Shown here: piece after piece, positions 8,997-16,152 of the stretch
Layout of the letters: the number at the start of each line of letters is the position of its first letter
Numbering within the stretch: the first letter of the stretch is position 1
IMG/VR virus record: IMGVR_UViG_3300042867_001824
Span: 1 to 31,639 of that record
Direction: 5' to 3' (one strand)
Source: a virus
Length of the DNA: 31,639 nucleotides
Notes under the pieces: generated by a model
Seen by the model: only the letters and a program-made list of their open reading frames with translations
Databases searched by the model: none
What the model was told of the DNA's origin: nothing
Program-made: the position numbers and the translations under genes

Positions 8997-9006
8997 GTCA
9001 CAACTA

Positions 9007-9014
9007 TATAAGTA
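9007..9014 (+). promoter_or_regulatory. possible T4-type late promoter
   Basis: TATAAGTA differs by one base from the T4 late core TATAAATA. It lies 37 bases upstream of the ATG at 9044, the same spacing as at 18782. Confidence 0.4.
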
Positions 9015-9043
9015 TGCTTATCAATATAAAAATGAGGTAAAAA

Positions 9044-9358
9044 ATGAAAACATTTTATGAATTTATGGAAAGTGTGGGAACTGATTTGGCCAATGAGATT
9101 GGTCCAATGGGATTGACAAAAGAAAGAATGGAAGTTTTGGCACCAATGTTTGTCTTCGTTGATAAATCAATCAATAATGATCCTACCTTCATGAGTAGAC
9201 TATATAATTTATTTAAAACAGAAGTTTCGCAATTTCCACAACTTCAAGAAGATTTTGATAAATTAGATGTTCAAAAAATTAAACGGGCTGTTAGTGGTGT
9301 TGAAAAAAATCGTACTACCGATATGGTTGTTTTGCCTAATTCAGATAGCCCAATGTAA
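9044..9358 (+). CDS. small protein with capsid-targeting-like leader, function unknown
   Basis: The 104-residue protein begins MKTFYEFMES, very close to the MKTYQEFIAE leader of T4 internal proteins IPI and IPIII. After it comes a helical, charged body without recognisable domain motifs. ATGAGG lies just upstream, and a late-promoter-like TATAAGTA is 37 bases before the start. It lies on the plus strand, inserted with a methyltransferase gene into the minus-strand head block between portal and core genes. An internal head protein is a plausible inference. F-M-E/S or a later site would have to serve for cleavage, and neither is a perfect L/I-x-E match. Confidence 0.65.
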   Translation: MKTFYEFMESVGTDLANEIGPMGLTKERMEVLAPMFVFVDKSINNDPTFMSRLYNLFKTEVSQFPQLQEDFDKLDVQKIKRAVSGVEKNRTTDMVVLPNSDSPM

Positions 9359-9421
9359 TTTATTTTCATTAAGTTCATACCCGATGCAATCAAATATTAT
9401 TATATGAGCCAAGTAATTGGT
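9356..9421 (-). pseudogene. remnant duplicate of the 3' part of the zinc-ribbon gene
   Basis: About 65 bases closely match 10200-10264 in the neighbouring zinc-ribbon gene, in the same orientation. Read on the minus strand it encodes IIFDCIGYELNENKL, against IIFDCIGYELTESNL in the intact gene. Upstream of that the frame is lost by small indels. The remnant overlaps the stop of the 104-residue gene. The intact and remnant copies flank the methyltransferase gene, which suggests a duplication or displacement when that gene was inserted. Confidence 0.7.
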
Positions 9422-9452
9422 TCATGATCTATTAAAATTGAAAAAGGAAAAA

Positions 9453-10166
9453 ATGAATGTTAAAACTATGCAGGAAATCATTTTTTTTATAAAAGAAACA
9501 AATATATCGAATATACCAGATAAAGATTTAGAAAAACATATTTGTTCTTTTGGATTAAATGGAGAAATTTTAGGAGAGCAACCATTATCATTGTCTAATT
9601 ATTATGGTAAAGGATTACATCTTTGGCAGTACCCTAATCAGTTTGCTCCATTTTTAAAGTGGTTGTCAACAATTAAAGCTGATTCTTATTTAGAAATAGG
9701 TTGTAGACATGGAGGTACATTTGTAATAATGTCAGAGACATTGAAAAAAAATAATCAAAACATTCGTTTGATGGCTTGTGATTTAATAGAAGAATCTAAT
9801 GTTTTAAAAGAATATAGAAATTATTCAAATTTTGAATATATTAAAATAAGTAGTAGACTTGAAAAATTTAAAAACATTATAGGAAACAATGTTGAAGTGG
9901 TTTTTATTGATGGTGACCATGAATATGATGGGTGTTATAGTGATTGGAAATTATTTGATTCAAATGATAAAACTAAACACATTATATTTCATGATATAGA
10001 TAGTGCAAGTTGTCGCCATGTTGGTGCTATTTGGAAAGATGTAAAAAAAGATAAAAGATTCGAATCTATAGAATTTATTCAACAATATCCTGTAGAAGAT
10101 ATACCATTTAAAAATAAATTTTTAGGGATAGGCGTATTATCAAGAAAAATAAATTTTCTCAGATAA
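9453..10166 (+). CDS. class I SAM-dependent methyltransferase-like protein
   Basis: The protein has 237 residues. I start at the ATG at 9453 because AAAAAGGAAA precedes it; a TTG 36 bases upstream is in frame but poor. Motif I is YLEIGCRHGGTFVIM, an acidic strand end follows in RLMACDLIEE, and the third strand is VEVVFIDGDHEYDGCYSDW, the D-G-D-H pattern of Methyltransf_24-type enzymes. IIFHDID and a C-terminal FLGIGVLSRK follow. The substrate is unknown. It lies opposite to the head operon and is flanked by an intact and a decayed copy of zinc-ribbon sequence, so it looks like a late insertion. Confidence 0.75.
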   Translation: MNVKTMQEIIFFIKETNISNIPDKDLEKHICSFGLNGEILGEQPLSLSNYYGKGLHLWQYPNQFAPFLKWLSTIKADSYLEIGCRHGGTFVIMSETLKKNNQNIRLMACDLIEESNVLKEYRNYSNFEYIKISSRLEKFKNIIGNNVEVVFIDGDHEYDGCYSDWKLFDSNDKTKHIIFHDIDSASCRHVGAIWKDVKKDKRFESIEFIQQYPVEDIPFKNKFLGIGVLSRKINFLR

Positions 10167-10167
10167 T

Positions 10168-10410
10168 TTATTTTGAAAACCAATACTTAAAAGATTTTTG
10201 TAAATTACTTTCAGTAAGTTCATATCCAATACAATCAAATATTATTGCATCAACTTTACAAATTGGACAAAGTGCAGTTTCCCCTGCGTCTGTAAATTCT
10301 TTTACTTCGTCTGCTTTAAAAATTTTACAACAATGGTAACATCCTGCATTTCTAGAAATAGAAAGTAAGGATTTATTTTTAAACACAAATGATGGTAATT
10401 GTCTTTCCAT
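10168..10410 (-). CDS. small zinc-ribbon protein
   Basis: The 80-residue protein has two Cys pairs, CYHC (24-27) and CPIC (48-51), separated by about 20 residues, plus the conserved-looking ETALCPICKVDAIIFD. This resembles small bacterial cytoplasmic zinc-ribbon proteins of the form ARCYYC...TALCPYCGIDSVI. A structural zinc site is very likely; the role is unknown. It begins seven bases after the portal stop, so it is probably translated from the same message. Part of it is duplicated at 9356-9421. Confidence 0.75.
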   Translation of the reverse strand: MERQLPSFVFKNKSLLSISRNAGCYHCCKIFKADEVKEFTDAGETALCPICKVDAIIFDCIGYELTESNLQKSFKYWFSK

Positions 10411-10417
10411 TGTAATA

Positions 10418-12928
10418 TTAACTCAAATAACTAGTGTCTTTATCTTCGTAGTCTTGTTCTGTTCCATAGCTATAGATTTCAAGGTTATATTTCTTCAAAT
10501 CTTCCTCATCTGCTTCTGGTATTTCAGAGGCGGACGAACCAGCTTCTTCTTTTGATTCACCCTCTTCTGGTGGAGTTCCTTCTGGTGGTGGAGTTCCTTC
10601 TGGTGGTGGAGTTCCTTCTGCACCCAATTCTGGAGTAGGTCCACCAGCCTCGGCACCAATTTCTGGAGCAGCTTTTTCTTCACTTGGAACACCGACTCCA
10701 AGCAATTGTGGATTTTGCCCCATGATAGCAATTTTTAAATCTTCAAGTTTTTGTAATTTCAAACGACTCAACATCATCGATGCATCTTCTTCGCTATGCA
10801 TAAGTATTTTTGTTAATATGTCGAAATCCGACATAAGCAAACTTCCCTTAAGCGATGCAGCATTTCCAAATCTTGCAGTCTTAACTTCATTTCTTGACAA
10901 TTCACGCCAATCAGAAGGTGATGTCATTTTTATTTTAAGATCTTGATACATTTCACTTGGGTAGCCACGAAGCTCTAAATGTCTTTCGCAAAGATCAAGA
11001 ATACCATCTTCAAAATTTGATTGTAATCTTTCAATCATGCGAGCAAATTTTACATCTTGTGCAGACAATGTAATTCTTGTTGCATTTACATCTTCGCTTG
11101 AGAAATAATTTTTGGGAAAGTTTAGAGACACAAATAATTTATTTCTGAAGTACAAAGCATCATCTACTTCTCCAAGATTTTGCGCACCAGGCAAAGTTTC
11201 AATTCTTGTATTTGCATTAGGGCGAATTGGAATCCAAAAGTCTTCATCTTGTGCAGGTGGTTGCCATCTTTCTTCAACCATATTGGCTCCGCTATTGCCA
11301 CGATTACCAGCAATTTTTCTCTTTCTGAATTGATCTTTCATTCTTTCCAAAAATGCTTCTGCTTTAAATGGAGGAAGCTGACCAACATCAATATAGAACA
11401 CTCGTCTCTCAGGTGCCCGGGTTAGCCTATACACCACCATTGCATCTTCCATGAGTCTCAATTGATGTGCTGGTCCTCTGGCTGGCTCAATAAGAGACTG
11501 TCCATAAGGATAGAAGTTTCTTCTATCGTCTCCTATTCTAATGTGTAAAACTTGTAATGGATTAAATCTAATTGCTGTAGATTGATTGAGTTCCGCATCA
11601 CTAAGTTGTGATATATCTCCTCTTCCCAACGATTGATAATCTGGGCCTTCTTTGGATTGTTGGAATTCTATTAATCTTCCTTTAATGGTTTCAATCCTAT
11701 ACATTGTTTCTGGTGGTAGTGTCGTAAGTTTATATATTCCGTCAGAAGGCTTGTCGGGATTTATAACTATTTCAAAAAATTTATCACCATGAACAATTAA
11801 ATCTTTAAAATAGGCAAATGCATGACGATTCAAATTTAACATTTTTCTATGTAACAATAAGAATTCAAGTTCTTTTTTCACATCATCATTTTTGCAATCA
11901 ATTTTAAAAACATTACCAGTATCATCTTTTTGGCAATTGTGAAGTATAACAGAATCAGTTGCGAAGCATTTGTGTTTTTCCACAGATATGTCATACACAT
12001 CAATTTCTTTTCCTTCTGTGACTCCAACTACTTTGCGACAAGTTTTGCTTTTATTTAAATATTTTAATTCTTTAAGTGAGAATCCATTTTTGTGAATACA
12101 ATTTTCTACTGTGTGCCAATCTAAATTCATGATTTTGGCAATTTGTCGAACAGGAATATCTCCACAAATCAATCTTGTTGCTCTATTTAATTTTTCATAT
12201 TCTGGATTTGTTTTTCCATATCTCCAATCATCGATGAATTGTCTTTCATGTACCCATCCTTTTTCAAAGCTCATGATTCTTGGAAATTGATTTGTTTTGA
12301 TTTTTGTAAGGTCTTGATTTGCTGGGGTTCGATAAAATGGCATTAGTTCATCGCCAAATTCTAATTCACCACAGGGTATCCATTCTCCATTTCTTTTAAG
12401 AACTCTATGATCTGGTGTTGCGACAATTGACTTTCCATTGTCTAAAAGTATTTCAATGGTTTTTGCTTTTTTTACAATTCTTGGAGCAAATGCCCATCCT
12501 AAACTGTAATCATTTTTTTCAAAATCATAACAATATACTAGAAATCTTTCATCTGCTTTATTGTTTGTTAGCCATTCAATTGTTTGATAGCCGAATGGAG
12601 TTGCAATTTTAGTATCACCAGAAACACAAGCTTCATCAGCAAATACGGTCATAGCCATTTCAATTTCTGGAACATTTCTTAATCTTTCGTATTCCTTGTA
12701 CCTCATACTCCTATTGCCAAGAGTAGTAGTATCAATCATGTCATAGGTTTGACGAAGATTTACATAATTACTTGGTCCTTGGCCTGTTACTAGCTCTCCG
12801 CCAGTTTGAAGGGCATCGGTTTGTGCTATACCTGCACCCGTAAATTTTGAAGTATCCTTTATTTTGCTTAAAGGATCTTTTTCGGTTGCGTATGTAAACA
12901 ATTTAAAAAAATCTGACCAAACTGTCAT
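10418..12928 (-). CDS. 20: portal vertex protein (T4 gp20-like) interrupted in frame by an intein
   Basis: The 836-residue precursor would splice to about 605 residues. The N-extein (1-100) and C-extein (332 onward) together form a T4 gp20-type portal, the dodecameric ring that starts head assembly and holds the packaging motor. Features include LRNVPEIEMAMTVFADEA, the stem/clip region DRRNFYPYGQSLIEPARG and LMEDAMVVYRLTRAPERRVF, and FRNKLFVSLNFPKNYFSSED near the C-terminal third. Residues 101-331 are a mini-intein. The last about 130 residues are Pro/Gly/Glu-rich with three near-identical TPPPEG units and an acidic tail. AGAGGAA precedes the ATG. It is the first gene of the minus-strand head block. 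Confidence 0.95.
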   Translation of the reverse strand: MTVWSDFFKLFTYATEKDPLSKIKDTSKFTGAGIAQTDALQTGGELVTGQGPSNYVNLRQTYDMIDTTTLGNRSMRYKEYERLRNVPEIEMAMTVFADEACVSGDTKIATPFGYQTIEWLTNNKADERFLVYCYDFEKNDYSLGWAFAPRIVKKAKTIEILLDNGKSIVATPDHRVLKRNGEWIPCGELEFGDELMPFYRTPANQDLTKIKTNQFPRIMSFEKGWVHERQFIDDWRYGKTNPEYEKLNRATRLICGDIPVRQIAKIMNLDWHTVENCIHKNGFSLKELKYLNKSKTCRKVVGVTEGKEIDVYDISVEKHKCFATDSVILHNCQKDDTGNVFKIDCKNDDVKKELEFLLLHRKMLNLNRHAFAYFKDLIVHGDKFFEIVINPDKPSDGIYKLTTLPPETMYRIETIKGRLIEFQQSKEGPDYQSLGRGDISQLSDAELNQSTAIRFNPLQVLHIRIGDDRRNFYPYGQSLIEPARGPAHQLRLMEDAMVVYRLTRAPERRVFYIDVGQLPPFKAEAFLERMKDQFRKRKIAGNRGNSGANMVEERWQPPAQDEDFWIPIRPNANTRIETLPGAQNLGEVDDALYFRNKLFVSLNFPKNYFSSEDVNATRITLSAQDVKFARMIERLQSNFEDGILDLCERHLELRGYPSEMYQDLKIKMTSPSDWRELSRNEVKTARFGNAASLKGSLLMSDFDILTKILMHSEEDASMMLSRLKLQKLEDLKIAIMGQNPQLLGVGVPSEEKAAPEIGAEAGGPTPELGAEGTPPPEGTPPPEGTPPEEGESKEEAGSSASEIPEADEEDLKKYNLEIYSYGTEQDYEDKDTSYLS
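11936..12628 (-). mobile_element. mini-intein within the portal protein
   Basis: The 231-residue element (portal residues 101-331) has all splicing residues: Cys1 in CVSGDTKIATPFG (block A), T171-x-x-H174 in SIVATPDHRVL (block B), VYDISVEKHKCF (block F), and SVILHN with penultimate His and terminal Asn (block G), followed by Cys332 of the C-extein. No LAGLIDADG or HNH motif is visible between blocks B and F. That segment instead contains a helix-turn-helix-like stretch (IPVRQIAKIMNLDWHTVENC), perhaps a DNA-binding remnant of a lost homing domain. It sits in the conserved ADEA/CQKDD part of the portal. Confidence 0.92.
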
Positions 12929-12957
12929 AATATTCCTCTAATTAACTTAGTATGGAT

Positions 12958-12965
12958 TATTTAGT
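12958..12965 (-). promoter_or_regulatory. possible late promoter of the head operon
   Basis: Read on the minus strand this is ACTAAATA, two bases off TATAAATA. Its first base is 37 bases upstream of the portal ATG, the same spacing as other candidates in the window. Confidence 0.3.
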
Positions 12966-12997
12966 TATTATAAGGCTAATTGTTTTTAAGGTTATAG

Positions 12998-13591
12998 ATG
13001 AAAAAAGTTTTATTTTTATCAAGTCATTTAGGATCTGAGTCTGATCAATTATATGTCGCTTTTTGCGATTTATTATCAATTCAGGGATACAAAAAAGAAA
13101 ATATCTATAGAAGCATGCAAGATATATATATTTTAACAGAAAGAAAGCATAAACTCAAAACATCGGCAAGAGTTTACATGGATCATTTGCTTTTTAATTA
13201 TCAATTTTCATGTAAACAAGCATACGAAAATTGTAAATTTATATTTCTTGTACGAGAACCAGAGGAGACAATTGAATTTTTGGTTTCAAATAAATTTTAT
13301 AATAAAAAAGATGCAATTTCATATTATCTTTACAGAATCAGAAGGATATGTGAAATGGCAAAGAATGCAAAAGACGGATTATTTTTAACACACGCAAATT
13401 TAAAAAATGGCAAAGGAATACAGGAAATTAAAGATTATCTTAACATAAAAGAAAGATTTAATTTTGTTTTTGAAAATATTGAAAATAAAAATAAAAATAT
13501 TTTGACATATAAAGAAATTGAAAATTTAAATCAGGTTTATGAAAAATATCTTTATTTTGTTCATAATATTAATTGCATTAGCATTAAATAA
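12998..13591 (+). CDS. sulfotransferase-like P-loop protein (tentative)
   Basis: The 197-residue protein starts with a hydrophobic strand and turn, KKVLFLSSHLGSESDQLYVA. In the middle it has KFIFLVREPEETIEFLV, which resembles the 3'-phosphate-binding F-I-x-L-V-R-(D/E)-P motif of sulfotransferases. The N-terminal loop is not a textbook 5'-PSB motif, so catalytic activity is uncertain. It is highly Lys/Asn/Ile-rich like its neighbours. AAGG lies nine bases before the ATG. It is divergent from the portal gene and three bases upstream of a small gene, with which it may be co-expressed. If it is a sulfotransferase, phage surface glycans or host metabolites are possible substrates. Confidence 0.55.
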   Translation: MKKVLFLSSHLGSESDQLYVAFCDLLSIQGYKKENIYRSMQDIYILTERKHKLKTSARVYMDHLLFNYQFSCKQAYENCKFIFLVREPEETIEFLVSNKFYNKKDAISYYLYRIRRICEMAKNAKDGLFLTHANLKNGKGIQEIKDYLNIKERFNFVFENIENKNKNILTYKEIENLNQVYEKYLYFVHNINCISIK

Positions 13592-13594
13592 TGT

Positions 13595-13813
13595 ATGAAA
13601 TTTTTAGATTGGATTATAAAAAGAGACGAGAACTTTAATGCGACCATGCCTTCTGATGTTGGAGACGCAGGTGGAAAAGACACTGATATTCCTCCATTAG
13701 AAACTAGAGGGGCTTTTCCATTCTATTCAGATGAGGAAAAGCCACCTGTTCCGCCAAGACTCAAAAAAGAAAAATGTAGCAAAAAGAAAAATCAATTTGG
13801 GAATAAAATATAA
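13595..13813 (+). CDS. small unknown protein with a MKFLDW leader
   Basis: The 72-residue product starts MKFLDWIIKRDENF, a short amphipathic leader similar to others in this window. It continues as a disordered-looking, Pro- and charge-rich chain (DIPPLETRGAFPFYSDEE, then PPVPPRLKKE) with a basic C-terminus. It starts three bases after the preceding stop, and its 3' end overlaps the convergent peptidase gene by 22 bases. No domain is recognised. It could be a small virion protein; the low complexity means it could also be a chance frame. Confidence 0.5.
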   Translation: MKFLDWIIKRDENFNATMPSDVGDAGGKDTDIPPLETRGAFPFYSDEEKPPVPPRLKKEKCSKKKNQFGNKI

Positions 13814-14499
13814 TTATTCGGAACAATAAAATTATTATAATAATCAACAATTTTTATTTGAGAAGCAATTGTTTTCATGTGAATAATATCATTGTCGGCA
13901 TAAATCGCACAAATCCATCCATCCCATCTTTGATCAAACTCAGACATTTTCCATGTTCTAATTTTTAGTTCTTTATCACTATTGTTGATATATTTTATTA
14001 TTTTTTTATCTTCATCATAGTGAACCATCACCATAGCATGGCCAGGTATTCCAAATAAAACTCCTCTTTTTTCAATTACTATAGCTTTTTTTATAAGACT
14101 TCTATCTTTTATGCTATTTGTTTGTTCAAATTTTACACCTAGTTTTTTTAATTTCCAAGATGCATTTGATGGACTGCTATAGCTTTGGCAATCACGATCT
14201 TTGGTAAGATCAAACAATTTGATTTCACTGGCATATCTTCCTATGCATTCCAATGATGCCCACACGCATTGGATACCAGTTTTGTTGAAAACTCTATCCT
14301 TCATGGGTATTGGAGTCATAACATCAGACAGATTTTCATCCTCTTCACCTTCATAAAGTGAAACCGGATTGCGTCTTGTGTCATTTGGATTTGGATATAA
14401 ACTCTTATCGGATTGTCTAAGAGCAAATGTAAGAAAAGACAAAAAAAGCAAAAAAGTACAGACATGGACTAAGAAAAAGCTAGTTTTTTTTAAACGCAT
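13792..14499 (-). CDS. exported papain/C39-like cysteine peptidase-like protein
   Basis: The 235-residue protein has a hydrophobic N-terminal segment (residues 7-26, after MRLKKT), either a signal peptide or an anchor. The mature part matches the papain-like/C39-like pattern: GIQCVWASLECI with Gln77 and Cys78, a His in GIPGHAMVMVHYD (H154), and Asn in YINNSD (172-173). This gives an apparent Gln-Cys-His-Asn set. The activity could be peptidase or a related transferase, acting in the periplasm or outside. AAGGAGG precedes the ATG. A terminator separates it from the upstream poly-Asp gene, so it has its own promoter or relies on readthrough. Confidence 0.7.
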   Translation of the reverse strand: MRLKKTSFFLVHVCTFLLFLSFLTFALRQSDKSLYPNPNDTRRNPVSLYEGEEDENLSDVMTPIPMKDRVFNKTGIQCVWASLECIGRYASEIKLFDLTKDRDCQSYSSPSNASWKLKKLGVKFEQTNSIKDRSLIKKAIVIEKRGVLFGIPGHAMVMVHYDEDKKIIKYINNSDKELKIRTWKMSEFDQRWDGWICAIYADNDIIHMKTIASQIKIVDYYNNFIVPNNYILFPN

Positions 14500-14601
14500 A
14501 TTCCTCCTTGAAATGTCTATAAATATATAGAATTGCGATTAATTTAAGATTAGTCTTTTGATAAGATTGTTGATTATTTACTTGTTTTTGGGTTTAATTG
14601 A

Positions 14602-14637
14602 AAAATGCCCCCAATATTTAGATATTGAGGGCATTTT
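14602..14637 (-). terminator. rho-independent terminator after the poly-Asp gene
   Basis: AAATGCCCCCAATAT (about 14603-14617) pairs with ATATTGAGGGCATTT (14622-14636), with one mismatch and a 4-base loop. On the minus strand it ends in CATTTTTC. It lies 19 bases beyond the stop of the poly-Asp gene, and being symmetrical it may act both ways. Confidence 0.85.
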
Positions 14638-14655
14638 GGTTTAATTATTTAAAAA

Positions 14656-15066
<411 letters not shown>

Positions 15067-15117
15067 GTTTTGTTTCCTTTTATGTAAGACCTTAATACAT
15101 AATATAAGGAGATAGTA

Positions 15118-15546
15118 ATGAAAAATACATTGATTTTTTTAATTTTTATGATTTTTTTTTCAGGTTGTCAATTTGTTCCACTATTTAGCCCTATTATTAC
15201 AGGAATAATCATTTGGAAAGAAGGTCAGGCACAAAAATATTATGAAATAAATACTTTAATCATGTATAGATGCGTAAAGAATTCTCTTCATGATTTAAAT
15301 ATAAAAATAACAAAAGATCAAAAAAATAAAAATGGCTATTATTTACAGGCAGAAAACAAAGACACTTTTTACATTCACATATATTATGTTAAAAAAGATG
15401 TTAGCAATGTAGCAATCAGAATAAACACATTTGGAAATAAATCTTACACAGAACTTATATATCAAAAAATTGATTCCAATATGGATATAATAAATTACGA
15501 CAATAAGGGATTACCAGTAAAAATAGAAAGCTCTTATTTGGATTAA
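15118..15546 (+). CDS. small outer-membrane-type lipoprotein (DUF3568-like)
   Basis: The 142-residue protein has a Lys-start signal peptide and a lipobox, FFSGC (Cys17), so it should be lipidated and anchored in the cell envelope. The body (YYEINTLIMYRCVKNSLHDL, then INTFGNKSYTELIYQKID) resembles the DUF3568 pattern of small bacterial lipoproteins: an initial strand-helix, a middle dipeptide repeat of strands, and an I-R-x-x-x-F-G-x-x-x-x-S-x-x-I-x-x-K-I ending. TAAGGAG lies seven bases upstream. Phage-encoded lipoproteins are often involved in superinfection exclusion. That is a possibility here, not a finding. The methyltransferase gene follows after three bases. Confidence 0.7.
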   Translation: MKNTLIFLIFMIFFSGCQFVPLFSPIITGIIIWKEGQAQKYYEINTLIMYRCVKNSLHDLNIKITKDQKNKNGYYLQAENKDTFYIHIYYVKKDVSNVAIRINTFGNKSYTELIYQKIDSNMDIINYDNKGLPVKIESSYLD

Positions 15547-15549
15547 ATA

Positions 15550-16152
15550 ATGTTAAAACATAATAATATAATAACTCGTGACAATCTTGTTGATCACATT
15601 CAAAATTATGGTCTTGATAAAAATGAAGTTCATTGGGGTTCTATTCCACAAGATTCAATTGAAAAAATAATTGAACTAATAAATGAAAATGATTTAAAAA
15701 ATGGATTACAAATTGGTGGATTTGTCGGAATAACTCATTGCTGTCTTGCGTATGCTCTTAAAGATAAGGGGATCATGTGTACAATAGATCCAAATATAGA
15801 ACATCGTAAAATAAAAAGACCAATGGATATAGCAATAATAATGGCTACAGAATATAAATTAATGAAAAACTCTATGTTTATTTGTGGTTATGCCCAACAA
15901 CAAATGGAAATATTTTATTTTTTGGGATTAAAATTCGATTTTATTTTGATTGATGGTAATCATCAAGAAAATATTTATAGCGAGATTGAACAAGCAGACA
16001 GAATATTGAAAACTAATGGGTTGTTAATCATTGATGATATCGATCTTTGGGATTTCCCCAAAAAATCATATGAAAACTTCCCATTAGAATCTCGCTATAA
16101 AAAAATACCAGCAAACAAAAGAATCGGAGTTCTTAGCAAACTTTCCTGCTAA
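15550..16152 (+). CDS. class I SAM-dependent methyltransferase-like protein
   Basis: The 200-residue protein has a degenerate motif I, GLQIGGFVGITHCCLA, then IMCTIDPN, and the diagnostic strand FDFILIDGNHQENIYSEIEQ followed by GLLIIDDIDLWDF. The C-terminus (RIGVLSKL) resembles that of the 9453 methyltransferase (GIGVLSRK), so the two may be related. It lies three bases after the lipoprotein gene and probably shares its message. Its 3' end overlaps the convergent metallopeptidase gene by 20 bases. Substrate unknown. The weak motif I leaves open loss of SAM binding. Confidence 0.68.
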   Translation: MLKHNNIITRDNLVDHIQNYGLDKNEVHWGSIPQDSIEKIIELINENDLKNGLQIGGFVGITHCCLAYALKDKGIMCTIDPNIEHRKIKRPMDIAIIMATEYKLMKNSMFICGYAQQQMEIFYFLGLKFDFILIDGNHQENIYSEIEQADRILKTNGLLIIDDIDLWDFPKKSYENFPLESRYKKIPANKRIGVLSKLSC

